DNA from: Ramlibacter terrae
GTDB taxonomy: Bacteria > Pseudomonadota > Gammaproteobacteria > Burkholderiales > Burkholderiaceae_C
Assembly (NCBI GenBank): GCA_013127575.1
Contig: CP053418.1
Location: 2,790,001 to 2,854,000, forward strand
Direction: 5' to 3'
DNA length: 64,000 nucleotides
Each line of letters opens with the position of its first letter. Position 1 is the first letter of the stretch. Shown piece after piece: positions 14,022 to 23,774 of the stretch. The position numbers and the translations under genes are program-made. The notes below the pieces were generated by a model. It saw nothing but the letters and a program-made list of their open reading frames with translations. It was not told the DNA's origin and did no database searches.

Positions 14022-14061
14022 GTTGCGCGCGCAACTATACGCGATGGTTGCGGACGCAACC
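14022..14061. promoter_or_regulatory. two palindromic MarR-type operators
   Basis: GTTGCGCGCGCAAC (14022-14035) is a perfect palindrome. GGTTGCG-GA-CGCAACC (14046-14061) is a second inverted repeat with the same half-site GTTGCG. Both sit just upstream of the FAD hydroxylase start, the position expected for operators of the MarR protein encoded in the operon. Confidence 0.7.
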
Positions 14062-14071
14062 AGCTACGGCG

Positions 14072-14527
14072 TCAGTGCGGAACGGGCCGGACCTGGCCGC
14101 GCACCTCGCCCTGCGGGAAGCGCGCCGTGTGCAGGTCGACGTACCACTGGCCGGAGCGCAGCTGTTCGTACTGCTCGGGCGACAGGCGCAGCTGGCCACG
14201 GATCGGGGGGTGTCGAGCCGGCCGCTGAGCGGGAAGACGATGGCGCCGACTGGCCGGGCCCCGCGGGGCCGTGGACGTGTCCGCCCGCCACCGGTCCGCT
14301 CAGGCCGGCGTGGCTGATCTCCCAGTGCAGCAACTGGCCACGGAGCGTGTACGTCAGCGCCGCGCGGCCGGCGGCGGCAGTGCTCACCGCCGGGACTTCC
14401 TGCGCGCCTTCCAGCGCCGCCGGAACAGTTCGACTTCGGCGGGTTCGCGGTGGGCGCAGCCGGACAGGCCCAGCGCGAGCGCAGCGGCCGCCAGGACGGC
14501 GCGGGTGGGGGCGAAGCTTGCAGGCAT
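14072..14527 (-). CDS. CHRD-domain lipoprotein (frameshifted)
   Basis: A predicted exported lipoprotein of about 152 residues. The signal peptide ends in the lipobox LSGC (residue about 23). The rest is a CHRD domain: LEGAQEVPAV near the start, GHVHGPAGPG in the middle, and LHTARFPQGEVRGQV at the end. Breaks near 14249 and 14423 are CCWGG losses, and one near 14206 is in a C-run. CHRD domains occur in diverse extracellular bacterial proteins; the role here is unknown. Confidence 0.78.
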
Positions 14528-14538
14528 GGACCGCGGGA

Positions 14539-14828
14539 TCAGCGGTCCTTGGGCAGCTTGCCGCGCGCGGCGTCGAGTTCCGGGGGCTGGATTCGACGTT
14601 GGGACCGTCGGGATAAGCCTGCGCGCCCTTGGCCACGCCGGGACGGGGGCGCGCGCCGGGGACGCCGGCCGGAACCTCGGGCGCCGCCTGCTCCACCGCA
14701 TCCGCGCCGGTGGGCGGGCTCTGCGTCGCATGGGTGCCCAGCGTCTTGTTGCCGCAGCCGTCGGCGTTGCCGGGGTTGTCGTTGCTGCCGCGGTCGGGCT
14801 CGCTGCCGATGCTCGTGTTGGTGCTCAT
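14539..14828 (-). CDS. small hydrophilic protein, unknown function
   Basis: About 96 residues, rich in Gly, Asn, Pro and charged residues, with no signal peptide or membrane segment: MSTNTSIGSEPDRGSNDNPG at the start and LDAARGKLPKDR at the end after restoring one base in CCAGG near 14591. A TCCTACA box with TAGATT lies upstream on the same strand (14836-14892), like other small genes here. It resembles the disordered stress-type proteins of Comamonadaceae, but I do not recognise a family. Confidence 0.6.
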
Positions 14829-14907
14829 GCCACCCAATCTAGGACGGCGCCGGCGCGAGGCCTGCAAGCGCGGCTGCCGGCCGCGTGTAGGACGTTGCTG
14901 GTGCGGC

Positions 14908-15529
14908 TCAGGCGTGGCGCGACGGGCGCGGCGTCACGGGCGGCAGCGGCACCGCGAGGGAGGAAAGGTCCAGTTCCGAATCACGGAAGTCCGGCGAGTC
15001 GGCGCCGCGGTCTTGGCACGTCGACGGAGCCATAGGTCTCCGGGGAAATCACGACGCCACCCGCTGCGGCGCTGGCGGCCACGCGGGCCGCGCGCTGCGG
15101 CTGCGCGCCCAGCGGCGTGCACCACAGCCGGCCCCGGGCGCGGAAGAAGGCGAGCGTGCAGCGGCCGCTGACCACGCCCACCCGCAGGCCGAGCCCGGTG
15201 GCTGCGCGCTGCAGCGCCATGCCCATGCGGACGGCGGCGGCCGGGTCTTCGAAGGTGGCGAGCGCCGTGGCATGCACGTAAGGATCCAGCCGGCCGTGGT
15301 AGCGCGCGGCGAGCCGCTGCAGTTCCCGGCGGAACGCGGCCCACGTGGCGCCTTCGTCGGCCGGCAGCGCGGCGTCGGCATGCACCAGCGTCAGCTGGCG
15401 CTGTTCGAAATGGATGCTGTTGCGGCCCTCGCCGAGGAACAGGTCTTTCCACACCGAGGGCGGCAACTGGTGCAGAACCTTGTCCGAGAGGGCCTCGAGC
15501 AGCAAGGCGTGGTCGGTGATGGGTTCCAT
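14908..15529 (-). CDS. class III cyclase-like domain protein (frameshifted)
   Basis: About 207 residues, one domain. QLTLVHADAALP, YHGRLDPYVHATALATFEDP, AAVRMGMALQRA and LRVGVVSGRC line up by pattern with class III adenylate/guanylate cyclase domains. However, the metal-binding Asp pair and the usual 'GDG' motif are not visible, so catalysis is doubtful. A two-base loss in CCAGG near 15026 shifts the C-terminal tail, which then reads DSPDFRDSELDLSSLAVPLP. It could be a degenerate regulatory cyclase fold. Confidence in the fold is moderate. Confidence 0.5.
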
Positions 15530-15619
15530 GTCGCTTCCCTGTATCCTGAGTAAGCAAATGAAACCACGTCGACCATCGAAAGATTTAGGAAATACTGCCC
15601 GGCCCGGTAAGTGATTTGC

Positions 15620-16432
15620 CTACGTCGAGCGCCTGGCGCGGGCCGCTTTCGGCAGCTTCTTGAGGTCGAGGTCGATCCACGTGGGCGCGTGGTCGCTGGC
15701 CTTCTCCAGCCCGCGCACCCACCGGTCCACCCCCGCTGCCTTCAGCGCAGGCGCCAGCTGCGGATTCAACAGCAGGTGGTCGATCCGCAGGCCGGAGTTG
15801 TGCTCCCAGTGCTGCCGGAAATAATCCCAGAACGTGTAGACCGCTTCCTCGGGATGCAGGTGCCGGAGCGAGTCCGTCCAGCCCTGCGCCAGCAGGCGCT
15901 CGTAGCAGGCGCGGGTTTCCGGCTGCAGCAGCGCGTCCTTGCGCCACGACTTCGGGTTGTAGATGTCGAAGTCGGTCGGCACCACGTTGTAGTCGCCGGC
16001 CATCACGACCGGATGACCGCAATCGACCAGCGTGGCGGCATGCCGCAGCAGGCGCTCGAACCACGCGAGCTTGTAATCGAACTTGGGCCCCGGTTGCGGA
16101 TTGCCGTTGGGCAGGTAGAGGCAGGCGACGACGATGCCGTCGACCGCTGCTTCGAGGTAGCGGCTGTGGTCGTCGCCCGGGTCGCCGGGCAGTTCGCGCC
16201 GGACCTCCACCGGGTCCGCGCCGCGCGCGAGGATGGCCACGCCGTTCCACGAACGCTGGCCTTTCCAGATCGCGCCATAGCCCGCCTCGCGAATCGCGGC
16301 CTCCGGGAAGCCCTCGTCCAGCGATTTCAGTTCCTGCAGGCAGGCCACGTCGGGCTGTTCCCGCCGCAGCCACTCCAGCAGGTGCGGCAGCCGCGTCTTG
16401 ATGCCGTTGACGTTGAAGGTTGCGATCTTCAT
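15620..16432 (-). CDS. xthA: exodeoxyribonuclease III
   Basis: An AP endonuclease/3'-5' exonuclease of base-excision repair. It is intact at 270 residues. MKIATFNVNGIKTRL is the start, with LQELKSLD (metal-binding Glu), NGVAILAR, GDYNVVPTDFD, YTFWDYFRQHWEHNSGLRIDH, and the catalytic SDHAP near the C-terminus. It is transcribed alone, convergent with nothing close on the left. No frameshift; by eye it contains no CCWGG. Confidence 0.96.
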   Translation of the reverse strand: MKIATFNVNGIKTRLPHLLEWLRREQPDVACLQELKSLDEGFPEAAIREAGYGAIWKGQRSWNGVAILARGADPVEVRRELPGDPGDDHSRYLEAAVDGIVVACLYLPNGNPQPGPKFDYKLAWFERLLRHAATLVDCGHPVVMAGDYNVVPTDFDIYNPKSWRKDALLQPETRACYERLLAQGWTDSLRHLHPEEAVYTFWDYFRQHWEHNSGLRIDHLLLNPQLAPALKAAGVDRWVRGLEKASDHAPTWIDLDLKKLPKAARARRST

Positions 16433-16445
16433 GGGAGCGGTTCCA

Positions 16446-16479
16446 TCCTACACAGGCGCCGCCAGCCCGGGCGTAGATT
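16446..16479 (+). promoter_or_regulatory. TCCTACA-N21-TAGATT putative promoter
   Basis: TCCTACA (16446-16452) and TAGATT (16474-16479) are separated by 21 bases, exactly as at 19273-19306. The element is 33 bases upstream of the start of a small hydrophilic gene that has a strong AAGGAG site. It is a candidate stress-type promoter. Confidence 0.5.
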
Positions 16480-16511
16480 GAAAAACATCGAAGTCGATTG
16501 AAGGAGTTTCC

Positions 16512-16724
16512 ATGCCAGATGCCAAGAACAACGCCAAGGCCACCGGTGACACGCACCTGCCCGAGATCGAGGAAAGGGGGCGCCCTGTGCCGGCGGCGCC
16601 AGCGGGGTCCGCCGGACACCGACCCGGGCCGCGACCGGAAAACGAAGGCCGCGCCGGCAAGGGCGTCAACCAGGCGGGGTACCTCAAGGACAAGGACGGC
16701 GGCGTGGAGAAGGACAAGCCCTAG
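16512..16724 (+). CDS. small hydrophilic protein, unknown function
   Basis: An intact 70-residue protein, very polar (many Lys, Glu, Gly and Pro), ending GYLKDKDGGVEKDKP. A strong AAGGAG ribosome site lies eight bases before the ATG. There is no signal peptide. It is likely disordered and possibly stress-induced, given the upstream TCCTACA/TAGATT element. No family recognised. Its stop overlaps that of the convergent gene. Confidence 0.7.
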   Translation: MPDAKNNAKATGDTHLPEIEERGRPVPAAPAGSAGHRPGPRPENEGRAGKGVNQAGYLKDKDGGVEKDKP

Positions 16725-16942
16725 GGCTTGCCGCGCAGGCGGCGGCGGCTGAAGGACTCGGCGCCGCCGCTGCCGCCCCCGTCGGGAAAGTCGTGCGCAT
16801 CGAGGCGGCCGCGCTTGGGCTTCAACGGCGCTTCCACGATGGTGCTGGCGGAGTTCTCGCCGTGGTCCGGCTTGGCCGGCACCGACGACGTCGGGCGTTC
16901 CCCGAGCTTGGCGCGGCTGGAACGGGTATCGGACGATTTCAT
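16721..16942 (-). CDS. small basic protein, unknown function
   Basis: An intact 73-residue ORF, MKSSDTRSSRAKLGERPTSS at the start and SFSRRRLRGKP at the end; rich in Arg, Ser and Pro, with no membrane segment. It faces the 16512 gene with overlapping stop codons. Weak evidence: length and ATG only, although composition matches other small hydrophilic proteins of the region. Confidence 0.5.
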   Translation of the reverse strand: MKSSDTRSSRAKLGERPTSSVPAKPDHGENSASTIVEAPLKPKRGRLDAHDFPDGGGSGGAESFSRRRLRGKP

Positions 16943-17002
16943 CCCGCCGAAGTTAAGGCTCGGCCCTCCCCTCCCCTGTCGGACAAGGACGCGAACGCAA
17001 CC

Positions 17003-17459
17003 ATGAAGATTCTCCCCGCCCTGTTGCTGCTGGCCGCGCCGTGCTGGGTCGCGGCGCAGGCCGGCGATCCCCTCAAGTCCCCCGCTTGCGGCCGGCCCCT
17101 GGCCACGCTGGACGGGGCCCGCACAGCGGATCCACGCGGGGCGCGGGTCGGCGCGTTGCGCAGCCAGGCCGCGCAGGCCTGCCGGGCGGCGGCGCGGGCG
17201 GCGGTCGCAGCGCGCGCGTGCTGCAGGCGCCCATCGCGGTGCCGCCGCCCGCGATCACGCCACCGCCCCCGGCCGAAACGCTGGCCTTGCCGCGCCTCCC
17301 GCCGCCGCCGGTGGCGATCGACCGCCCGGCCACCCCAGCGCATTGCGACGCCGGCGGCTGCTGGACCAACGACGGCGGCCGGCTGCGCCCCGTCGGCCCC
17401 AACCTCGCGGGACCCAACGGCCTCTGCACGCAGCAGGGCGGCCGGTGGTCTGCCCCTGA
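17003..17459 (+). CDS. small secreted Cys-containing protein (frameshifted)
   Basis: A Sec signal peptide (MKILPALLLLAAPCWVAAQA) is followed by a domain with SPACG and ATLDGAR. A proline-rich linker (PPPAITPPPPAETL) leads to a C-terminal CDAGGCWTNDGGRLRPVG motif ending in VVCP. Two CCTGG losses (near 17187 and 17442) break the frame; repaired length is about 152 residues. Four Cys in the C-terminal part suggest disulfides in the periplasm. Function unknown. Confidence 0.68.
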
Positions 17460-17565
17460 TGCCGCCCGGCCGGCGGCGCGCCGGCCCTGCACCCGCTTCC
17501 TGCGCCGTCCTACAGCGCCCGCCCGGCACGGCCTCTACCGTGGCGGGGCACCCAAGGAAATCCGC

Positions 17566-18528
17566 ATGCCCGCACCCACCAGCTCCCGCACCCTCTGGAA
17601 GGGCGCCATCAGCTTCGGCCTGGTCCACATCCCCGTGACCCTGCACTCGGCCACCGCCGAGAACCGCATGAAGTTCAACCTGCTGGACAAGCAGACCATG
17701 AGCCCGGTCGGCAACAAGCAGGTGAACAAGGCCACCGGCGACACGATGGCGCGCGAGGAGATCGTCAAGGGCTTCGAGGTGGAGAAGGACCAGTACGTCG
17801 TGCTCACGCCCGACGAGATCAAGGCCGCCCTGCCGAAGACGACCGGCACGATCGACATCGAAGCCTTCGTCGAGCGCGACCAGATCCCCACCGTCTATTT
17901 CAACAAGGCCTACTACGTCAGCCCCGGCGGCAAGGGCGGCCAGAAGCCGTTCGCCCTGCTGCGCGAAACGCTGGAGCGCACCGGCAAGGTCGGTATCGCG
18001 CGGGTGGTGATCTCCACCAAGCAGCACCTCGCCGCGCTCATCCCGCGCGGCCACGGGCTGGTGCTGAACCTGCTGCGATGGGAAGACGAAGTGCGCGACG
18101 TGGCCGGACTCGCCTGGCCGGGCGAAGACGTCACCGTCAGCGCGGCCGAACTGAAGATGGCGGAGCAGCTGGTCGAGGCGATGGCCGGCGAATGGCAGCC
18201 CGACCTGTTCCACGATGAATTCCGCGAGAAGCTGATGGAACTGGTGGAGCAGAAGGCACGCGACGGCGGCCTGAAGGCCGTGGCGCCGCTGCCGGGCGAG
18301 GAAGTGTCCGCGGGCGCCGAGGTGATCGACCTGACCGAACTGCTGCGCCGCAGCCTGAAGGGCAACGCGTCCGCGCCGGCCCCGGCGCCCACGCGCAAGA
18401 CCGCGGCGCGGGCCACGCAGGCCGCTGCCAACGACGACGCGCCGCCGGTGCGCAAGGCCGCAGCGCGCAAGGCGCCCGCGACCGCGCGTGCCACCGCCAA
18501 GCCCGCCACGCGCCGCAAGAGCGGGTGA
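17566..18528 (+). CDS. ku: Ku protein, non-homologous end joining
   Basis: A prokaryotic Ku homologue that forms a ring on broken DNA ends and recruits LigD. It is intact at 320 residues. It starts with RTLWKGAISFGLVHIPVTL, contains YFNKAYYVSPG and KPFALLRETLERTGKVGIARVV, and ends in a Lys/Arg/Ala-rich tail (from about residue 265) typical of C-terminal DNA-binding extensions. AAGGAAA precedes the ATG. No ligD is in the window. Confidence 0.96.
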   Translation: MPAPTSSRTLWKGAISFGLVHIPVTLHSATAENRMKFNLLDKQTMSPVGNKQVNKATGDTMAREEIVKGFEVEKDQYVVLTPDEIKAALPKTTGTIDIEAFVERDQIPTVYFNKAYYVSPGGKGGQKPFALLRETLERTGKVGIARVVISTKQHLAALIPRGHGLVLNLLRWEDEVRDVAGLAWPGEDVTVSAAELKMAEQLVEAMAGEWQPDLFHDEFREKLMELVEQKARDGGLKAVAPLPGEEVSAGAEVIDLTELLRRSLKGNASAPAPAPTRKTAARATQAAANDDAPPVRKAAARKAPATARATAKPATRRKSG

Positions 18529-18556
18529 GCGCCATCCCGCCGGGAGAAGCACGCCC

Positions 18557-19245
18557 ATGAAGTTGCAAGGTGCCCTGCGCGCGCTGGCCTTCGGCCTGCT
18601 CGTCGCCGGCCTCGCGGGCTGCGGCGACAAGGGCCAGCAGGCGGCCGGCAGTTCCACCCACGTGCTCGGCGGCGCCGGCAGCGCGCCGCGGCCCGCCGCT
18701 TCAGCGCCACGCGTCGATTCGCAGGGCCGGGCCATCCCGCGCCCGCCCGCGCCGCGCGGCGCCAACGCCGACGTCGTCATGGCAGGCCCGGATGCCGCCG
18801 TCGCGGTGTGGGAGCAGGACCGCCGTGTCGTCACTTCGTCGTTCACCGCGGCGGGCGGCTGGACGCCCTCGGTGCCGCTCGAGGAGATCTACGGCGAGGC
18901 GGGCCGTCCGCAGCTCGCCGGCAATGGCGTGGTGCGGCGCTCGCGGTGTGGCAGCACACCATCGGCAGCATCCAGAGCCTGCGCTTCAGCCGCTTCGACC
19001 CCACCGCGGGCTGGAGCGTGCCCGACGTGATGCCCGGCGCGCTGCCGCGGCCGCCTTCCCGGCTGGCCGGCGCGGCCGCCCCGCAGCTGCACATGGATGC
19101 GCAAGGCAATGCCTTCGCCCAATGGCCGAGCGGCTTCGCGGACAACGAGGTGCAGACCGCGCGCTACGTGGCGGGCCGGGGCTGGACGCGCGCGCTCAGC
19201 GAGCCCGTCACCGCTTCCGCGCCCGCGACCAGCAGCGTCCAGTAA
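18557..19245 (+). CDS. lipoprotein of unknown function (frameshifted)
   Basis: About 229 residues. The signal peptide ends in LAGC (lipobox), then a Pro/Ala-rich linker. The body has repeating units of the kind VVMAGPDAAVAVWEQDRRV, GGWTPSVPLEE and GWSVPDV, which may be beta-propeller-like blades (inference). One base is lost in a G-run near 18935. It starts 28 bases after ku but nothing links the functions. Confidence 0.6.
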
Positions 19246-19272
19246 GCGGCGGCTCTGCCGGAAGGCTTCCCG

Positions 19273-19306
19273 TCCTACATCCGTCCCTGCCGATGTTGCC
19301 TAGATT
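19273..19306 (+). promoter_or_regulatory. TCCTACA-N21-TAGATT putative promoter
   Basis: The same element and same 21-base spacing as at 16446-16479, located 51 bases before the TTG start of the receiver-domain gene. Confidence 0.5.
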
Positions 19307-19356
19307 CGCAACGGATGTGCTGGGACCGCGCAGGGTGCGGCGTTGGGGAGCGATCG

Positions 19357-19749
19357 TTGGCAGTTGAAGTGTTCCTGGTCGAGGACATGAAGAGCATCCA
19401 GAGCGCCATGGCGCAGATGCTCCAGGGTCTCGGCGATTTCCACATGCGTGCCGTGCACTCCACGGAGGCGGAAGCCTTGGCGTGGCTCGAGCGGCACCCC
19501 GGGGAATGGGACTGGCCGTGATCGACCTCGTCCTGGACCGGGGTAGCGGCATGAGCGTCATCAGCCGGTGCCGCCGCACGTCGCCCACTGCGCGCGTGGT
19601 CGTCTTCAGCAACTTCGTCACGCCCGGCATCCGCGCCCACTGCATCAAGCTCGGCGCCGATGCGGCCTTCGACAAGAACACCGAACTCAGCGCCTTCGCC
19701 CGACTGCGCCGCACTGGCCGGCCCGGCCGCGCGGGCGCCGGCGCCCTGA
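19357..19749 (+). CDS. single-domain response regulator (frameshifted)
   Basis: A receiver-only protein of about 131 residues: VFLVEDMKS (acidic pocket), LAVIDLVLDRGSG (phospho-Asp in VIDLVL), VVVFSNFVTP, and the conserved Lys in AAFDKNTE. It has no output domain. A CCTGG loss near 19510 and a two-base loss near 19698 break it. The TTG at 19357 has GGGGAG nine bases upstream; an ATG at 19315 lacks such a site. The partner kinase is not next to it. Confidence 0.78.
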
Positions 19750-19750
19750 G

Positions 19751-20484
19751 TCAGGGCAACAGCCGGCGCAGGCTTTCGAAGAACAGCTCCGACTGCATGC
19801 GTTCGCCGAGGGTCTGGGCGGCGACGCGCGCGGCCAGCTCCGGCGCCACCGGCAGCAACGGCTGCCCGGTGGAGGCGGCCAGCACCTGCGCCATGCAGGC
19901 GCGCTCCGGTAGTACAGGTCGTCGAAGGCATGGTCCACCCGCGCGCCGCAGACCACCACGCCGTGGTTGCCGAGGAACACCACGTCGGCGCCGTGCATGG
20001 CGCGCGCGATGCGCTCGCCCTCGCCCGCGTCGAGCGCGAGCCCGTTGTACGCGGCGTCGACGGCGACCCGCCCGTGGAAGCGCATCGCGTTCTGCGACAG
20101 CGTCGTGTCCAGCGCCCGCGCCGCGGTGAGCGTCAGCGCCGTGGCGTAGGGCATGTGCGTGTGCATCACGCAGGCCTTGCCAGCGATGCGGTGCACGGCG
20201 CCGTGGATGAACATGGCGGTGGGCTCCACGGGATGGGCACCGGCCAGCACGCGCCCCTCCGCGTCGATCAGCACGATGTCCTCGCCCCGGACCTCGCTCC
20301 AGTGCAGGCCGCGCGGATTCAGCAGGAACCAGTCGGGGCGGCCCGGCACCTCCACGCTGAAGTGGTTGCAGACGCCTTCGCCGAGCCCATGGTGCGCCGC
20401 GGCGCGCAACGCCAATGCCAGGTCGGCCCGCAAGGAGCGCATTCCGGCCGAATGGAAAAGGTCCGCAGCCAGAGTGGAGTCCAT
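19751..20484 (-). CDS. class II aldolase/adducin family protein (frameshifted)
   Basis: A zinc-dependent aldolase-type fold (fuculose-phosphate aldolase/adducin head). GVCNHFSVEVPG, FLLNPRGLHWSEV, HRIAGKACVMHTHMPYATAL (metal His cluster) and VVFLGNHGVVV (third His) are clear. One CCTGG loss near 19910 breaks the frame; repaired length is about 244. It may act as an aldolase, decarboxylase or epimerase; the metal site appears complete. No pathway neighbours. Confidence 0.82.
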
Positions 20485-20610
20485 GATGTTTCCCTTGCCT
20501 TGCGTCGCGCGTGGTGCGGCATTGTCCTACCACGGCGCCGTCCGCGGGCTGACACCCCGGTACCGTGCGAACTGCACACTCGCACCACAGACAGCCACAG
20601 GTGCCATGCA

Positions 20611-20807
20611 GTGAACGAAACAGAGCGCGCCGCGGCGAAGCGCCCCGGCAGCGCGCCGGAGGAGAAGAAACCCGCCGGCCCCACAACCAGCACAGCGGCG
20701 AAGGCTCGGCCAGCGCGCTGGAAAGCCTGCGCAAGCTGGAGGACAGCCGCAAGGAGCCCGAGAGGCCGCCCGAAGCCGACGATCCGGCCACTGCGCAACG
20801 CCCTTGA
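20611..20807 (+). CDS. small acidic protein, unknown function (frameshifted)
   Basis: About 65 residues, starting at GTG (NETERAAAKRPGSAPEEKKP) and, after restoring one base in CCWGG near 20672, reading SASALESLRKLEDSRKEPER. Highly charged, probably disordered. A TCCTAC box lies about 80 bases upstream. The start codon is uncertain. Confidence 0.5.
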
Positions 20808-20973
20808 GGCGCCGACGCACATCGGCTTCACACCGGATGTGAGACGAACGTGGTTGGCAGGACGCCCCGCCCGCACGGTGCGCAGTTGTCCTACATTCTT
20901 GCGGCCGAGGTGATGACAGGATTGCGGCCTCCGGGCCCGGCATCGCCGTGGCTACCACCCCGCCGCACGCCAC

Positions 20974-21590
20974 TTGAAGTCCACCGCCCCCGCCGTTGAA
21001 CCGGACATCCTCCCGGACCGGGCCCTTGCCGCGTTGCGGGGCGCCACGCGCACCCGCCACGACCGCATCGACCGCCAGATGGACCTCGGCCGCATGGCCG
21101 ACCCCGCGCACTACGCGCGGGTGCTGCAGGTGTTCGACGCGTTCCTCGGCCCTTGGGAAGCGGCCGTGGCCGCAGCGCTCCCGCAGCGATTCCGCGGCTG
21201 GCTGCAACACCGCTCGCGACGGCCATTCCCGGCTTCCGACCTGTGCGCGCTCGGGCTGCGGCCGCTCGCCCTGCGCCCCGCGGCGCCGGACTGGCGGGAC
21301 CCGCCGCCGCCCGGGGCTCGCTCTACGTGATGGAAGGCTCCGCGCTCGGCGGCCAGGTCATCACGCGGGCACTGGCGGCGCAGGGCTGGGGGCCGGCGCA
21401 CGGGGCCGCCTACTTCCACGGCTGGGGCCCGGCCACCGGCGGCATGTGGCGCGAATTCCGGGCGCTGCTCGCCGAACAACTCCCGCGCGCGCAGAACATC
21501 GAGGCCGCATGCCTCGCCGCGCAAGCCACTTTCGACGCGCTGTCCGCCGCGTTCGAACACGAACTCCATGAGCGCCCTGCCCTTGCCTGA
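20974..21590 (+). CDS. bphO: heme oxygenase, biliverdin-producing BphO (frameshifted)
   Basis: It cleaves heme to biliverdin IXa, the chromophore of the phytochrome encoded next. RGATRTRHDRIDRQM carries the proximal His expected for the family, and YVMEGSALGGQVITRAL is the distal-helix segment. FHGWGPATGGMWREF and AACLAAQATFDAL complete the fold. One CCTGG loss near 21289 breaks it; repaired length is about 205 residues. The start is likely TTG 20974 (no better codon). The 3' end overlaps bphP by 23 bases. Confidence 0.85.
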
Positions 21591-23774
21591 CCTGGCGCAG
21601 TGCGCCACGGAACCGATCCGCGTGCCGGGCGCCATCCAGCCGCACGGGCGGCTGGCCGTGCTGTCGGCCACCGACGGCCGACTGCTTGCCTACAGCGCGA
21701 ACTGGAGAAGCGAAGCGGCGGTGCGGGACGCGCTCGCGATGCTTCCGACCGCCGAAATGCCGCTGGAACCGGGACGCGGGCCGGCGGGTGGGCACGCTGC
21801 CGCTCGACGGCCGCACGCACGACGCCGCGGCGCACCGCCAGGGCGACTGCATCGTCGTCGAGTACGAGCCCGGCGGCCCCGCCGCCAGCATGCACGCGCC
21901 GATCTACGCCGTCGCCCGCGACATGCTGCCGCTGCTGCAGGCGGCCCCGTCCGTGCCCGCGCTGTGCGAGCGCGTGGCGCAGGAGATGAAGCGCCTGACC
22001 GGCTTCGGGCGCTGCCTCGTCTACCGCTTCGATGCCGACGGCCACGGCGAGGTGCTGGCCGAACGTCTCGACCCCGGCTACGCCTCGTACGCCGGCCACC
22101 GCTTCCCCGCCACCGACGTGCCGGCGCAGGCGCGCGAGCTCTATCGCGTCAACCACATCCGGCTGATTCCCGACGCCCACTACACGCCCGTGCCGCTGGT
22201 GGCGGCGGCCGGCGAACCGGACCCGGCGGGGCTGGACCTGAGCTTCGCCGCCCTGCGCAGCGTCTCGCCGGTGCACCCGGAGTACATGCGCAACATGGGC
22301 ACCCCGGCGTCCATGTCGGTGTCGATCGTGGTGCGCGGCGAACTCTGGGGCCTGGTGTCCTGCCACAACCACGAAGCCCGGCACCTGCCTTTCCAGACGC
22401 GCGTGGCCTGCGAGCACCTCGGCCGCCTGCTGTCGCTGCAGGTGCAGGCCCGGAAGACAACGCCGACGTGGCGCAGCGGCTGGCGCTGCACCAGCGCGTG
22501 CTGCGGCTGGTCGCGCTGATGGCCGAGTCGGACGGCACGCTGGAGCGCCTGGTGGATCCGCAACTGGCGCTGCCCGAGCTGGCCGGCGCGACCGGCGCGG
22601 CCGTGGTCCTCAACGACGCCTGCTGGCGCATCGGGCAGGCGCCTGACGAGCAGCAGGTGCGCGAACTGGCGCACTGGATCGCCGCGCGCGGCGAAGACGT
22701 CTTCTGCACCGACCGGCTCTCCGAGGTGTACGCGCGCGGCGAGCCGCTGCTGCCCGCCTGCGCCGGCGTGCTCGCCATCTCGATCTCGCAGGTGCACCGG
22801 CACGTGGTGCTGTGGTTCCGCCCGGAACTGATCCAGACCATCCAGTGGGCCGGCGACCCGCGCAAGGGCCTGCCGGGGCCGAGCGGGCGCATCCATCCGC
22901 GCCTGAGCTTCGAGAGCTGGCAGGAAAAGGTGCGGGGCCGCAGCGAAGCCTGGCTGCCCGCGCAGCAGGCCGCCGTGAGCGAACTCCGGCAGGCGCTGAT
23001 CGCGCTGGTGCTGCGCCGCGCCGAGGAGCTCGCGGGCCACGCGATCGAGCTCGGACGCGTCAACAAGGAACTGGAAGCCTTCAGCTACACCGTTTCGCAC
23101 GACCTGCGCGCACCGATGCGGCACATCGCCGGCTATGTCGACCTCGTGCTGGCCGACAACACCGACCGGCTCGACGAGCGCGCCCACCGCTACCTGAAAC
23201 ACGTGAAGGACGCTGCTTCGTACGCCGGCCAGCTGGTGGACGCGCTGCTCGATTTCTCGCGCATGGGCCGCTCCGGGCTCAAGCCCACCCGCGTCGATGC
23301 CGCCATGCTGGTCGAGGACCTCGTCGATGAAGTCGGACGCCAGGAGCGCGACCGCCGCATCGAATGGGACGTCGCCACGCCGTTGCCGGTGCTGTGGGCC
23401 GACCCGCTGCTGCTGCAGGTGGCGGTTCGCAACCTGGTGGCCAACGCGGCCAAGTACACGCGCGGCCGCGACCCGGCGCGCATCCGGATCGTCGCCGTGC
23501 ACGAGCCCGATGGCGTCGGCCTCGAGGTCTCGGACAATGGCGTGGGCTTTCCCATGAAGTACGTCGGCAAGCTGTTCGGCGTGTTCCAGCGGCTGCACCG
23601 GGTCGAGGATTTCGACGGCACCGGCATCGGCCGGCCAACGTCAAGCGCATCGTCGAACGCCACGGCGGCCGGGTCTGGGCGCGCGGCGAACCCGACCGCG
23701 GCGCGACCTTCGGCTTCGTGCTGCCCCCCGCCCCCCACAACGACAACAACCGCCGCACAGAGGAGTCTTCCTGA
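21568..23774 (+). CDS. bphP: bacteriophytochrome histidine kinase (frameshifted)
   Basis: A red/far-red light sensor kinase of about 736 residues. The N-terminal PAS has the biliverdin-attachment Cys at residue 12 ([19 protein letters not shown]). The GAF domain has [14 protein letters not shown] (DIP-type Asp) and [11 protein letters not shown] (chromophore His). A PHY domain follows ([20 protein letters not shown]), then HisKA ([19 protein letters not shown]) and HATPase_c ([30 protein letters not shown]). CCWGG losses at about 21763, 21775, 22452 and 23632 break the frame. The stop overlaps the response-regulator start (TGATG). Confidence 0.93.

Noticed and set aside
17566..18528. A full NHEJ locus
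   Set aside because: Only ku is present; no LigD or primase-like gene lies within the window.
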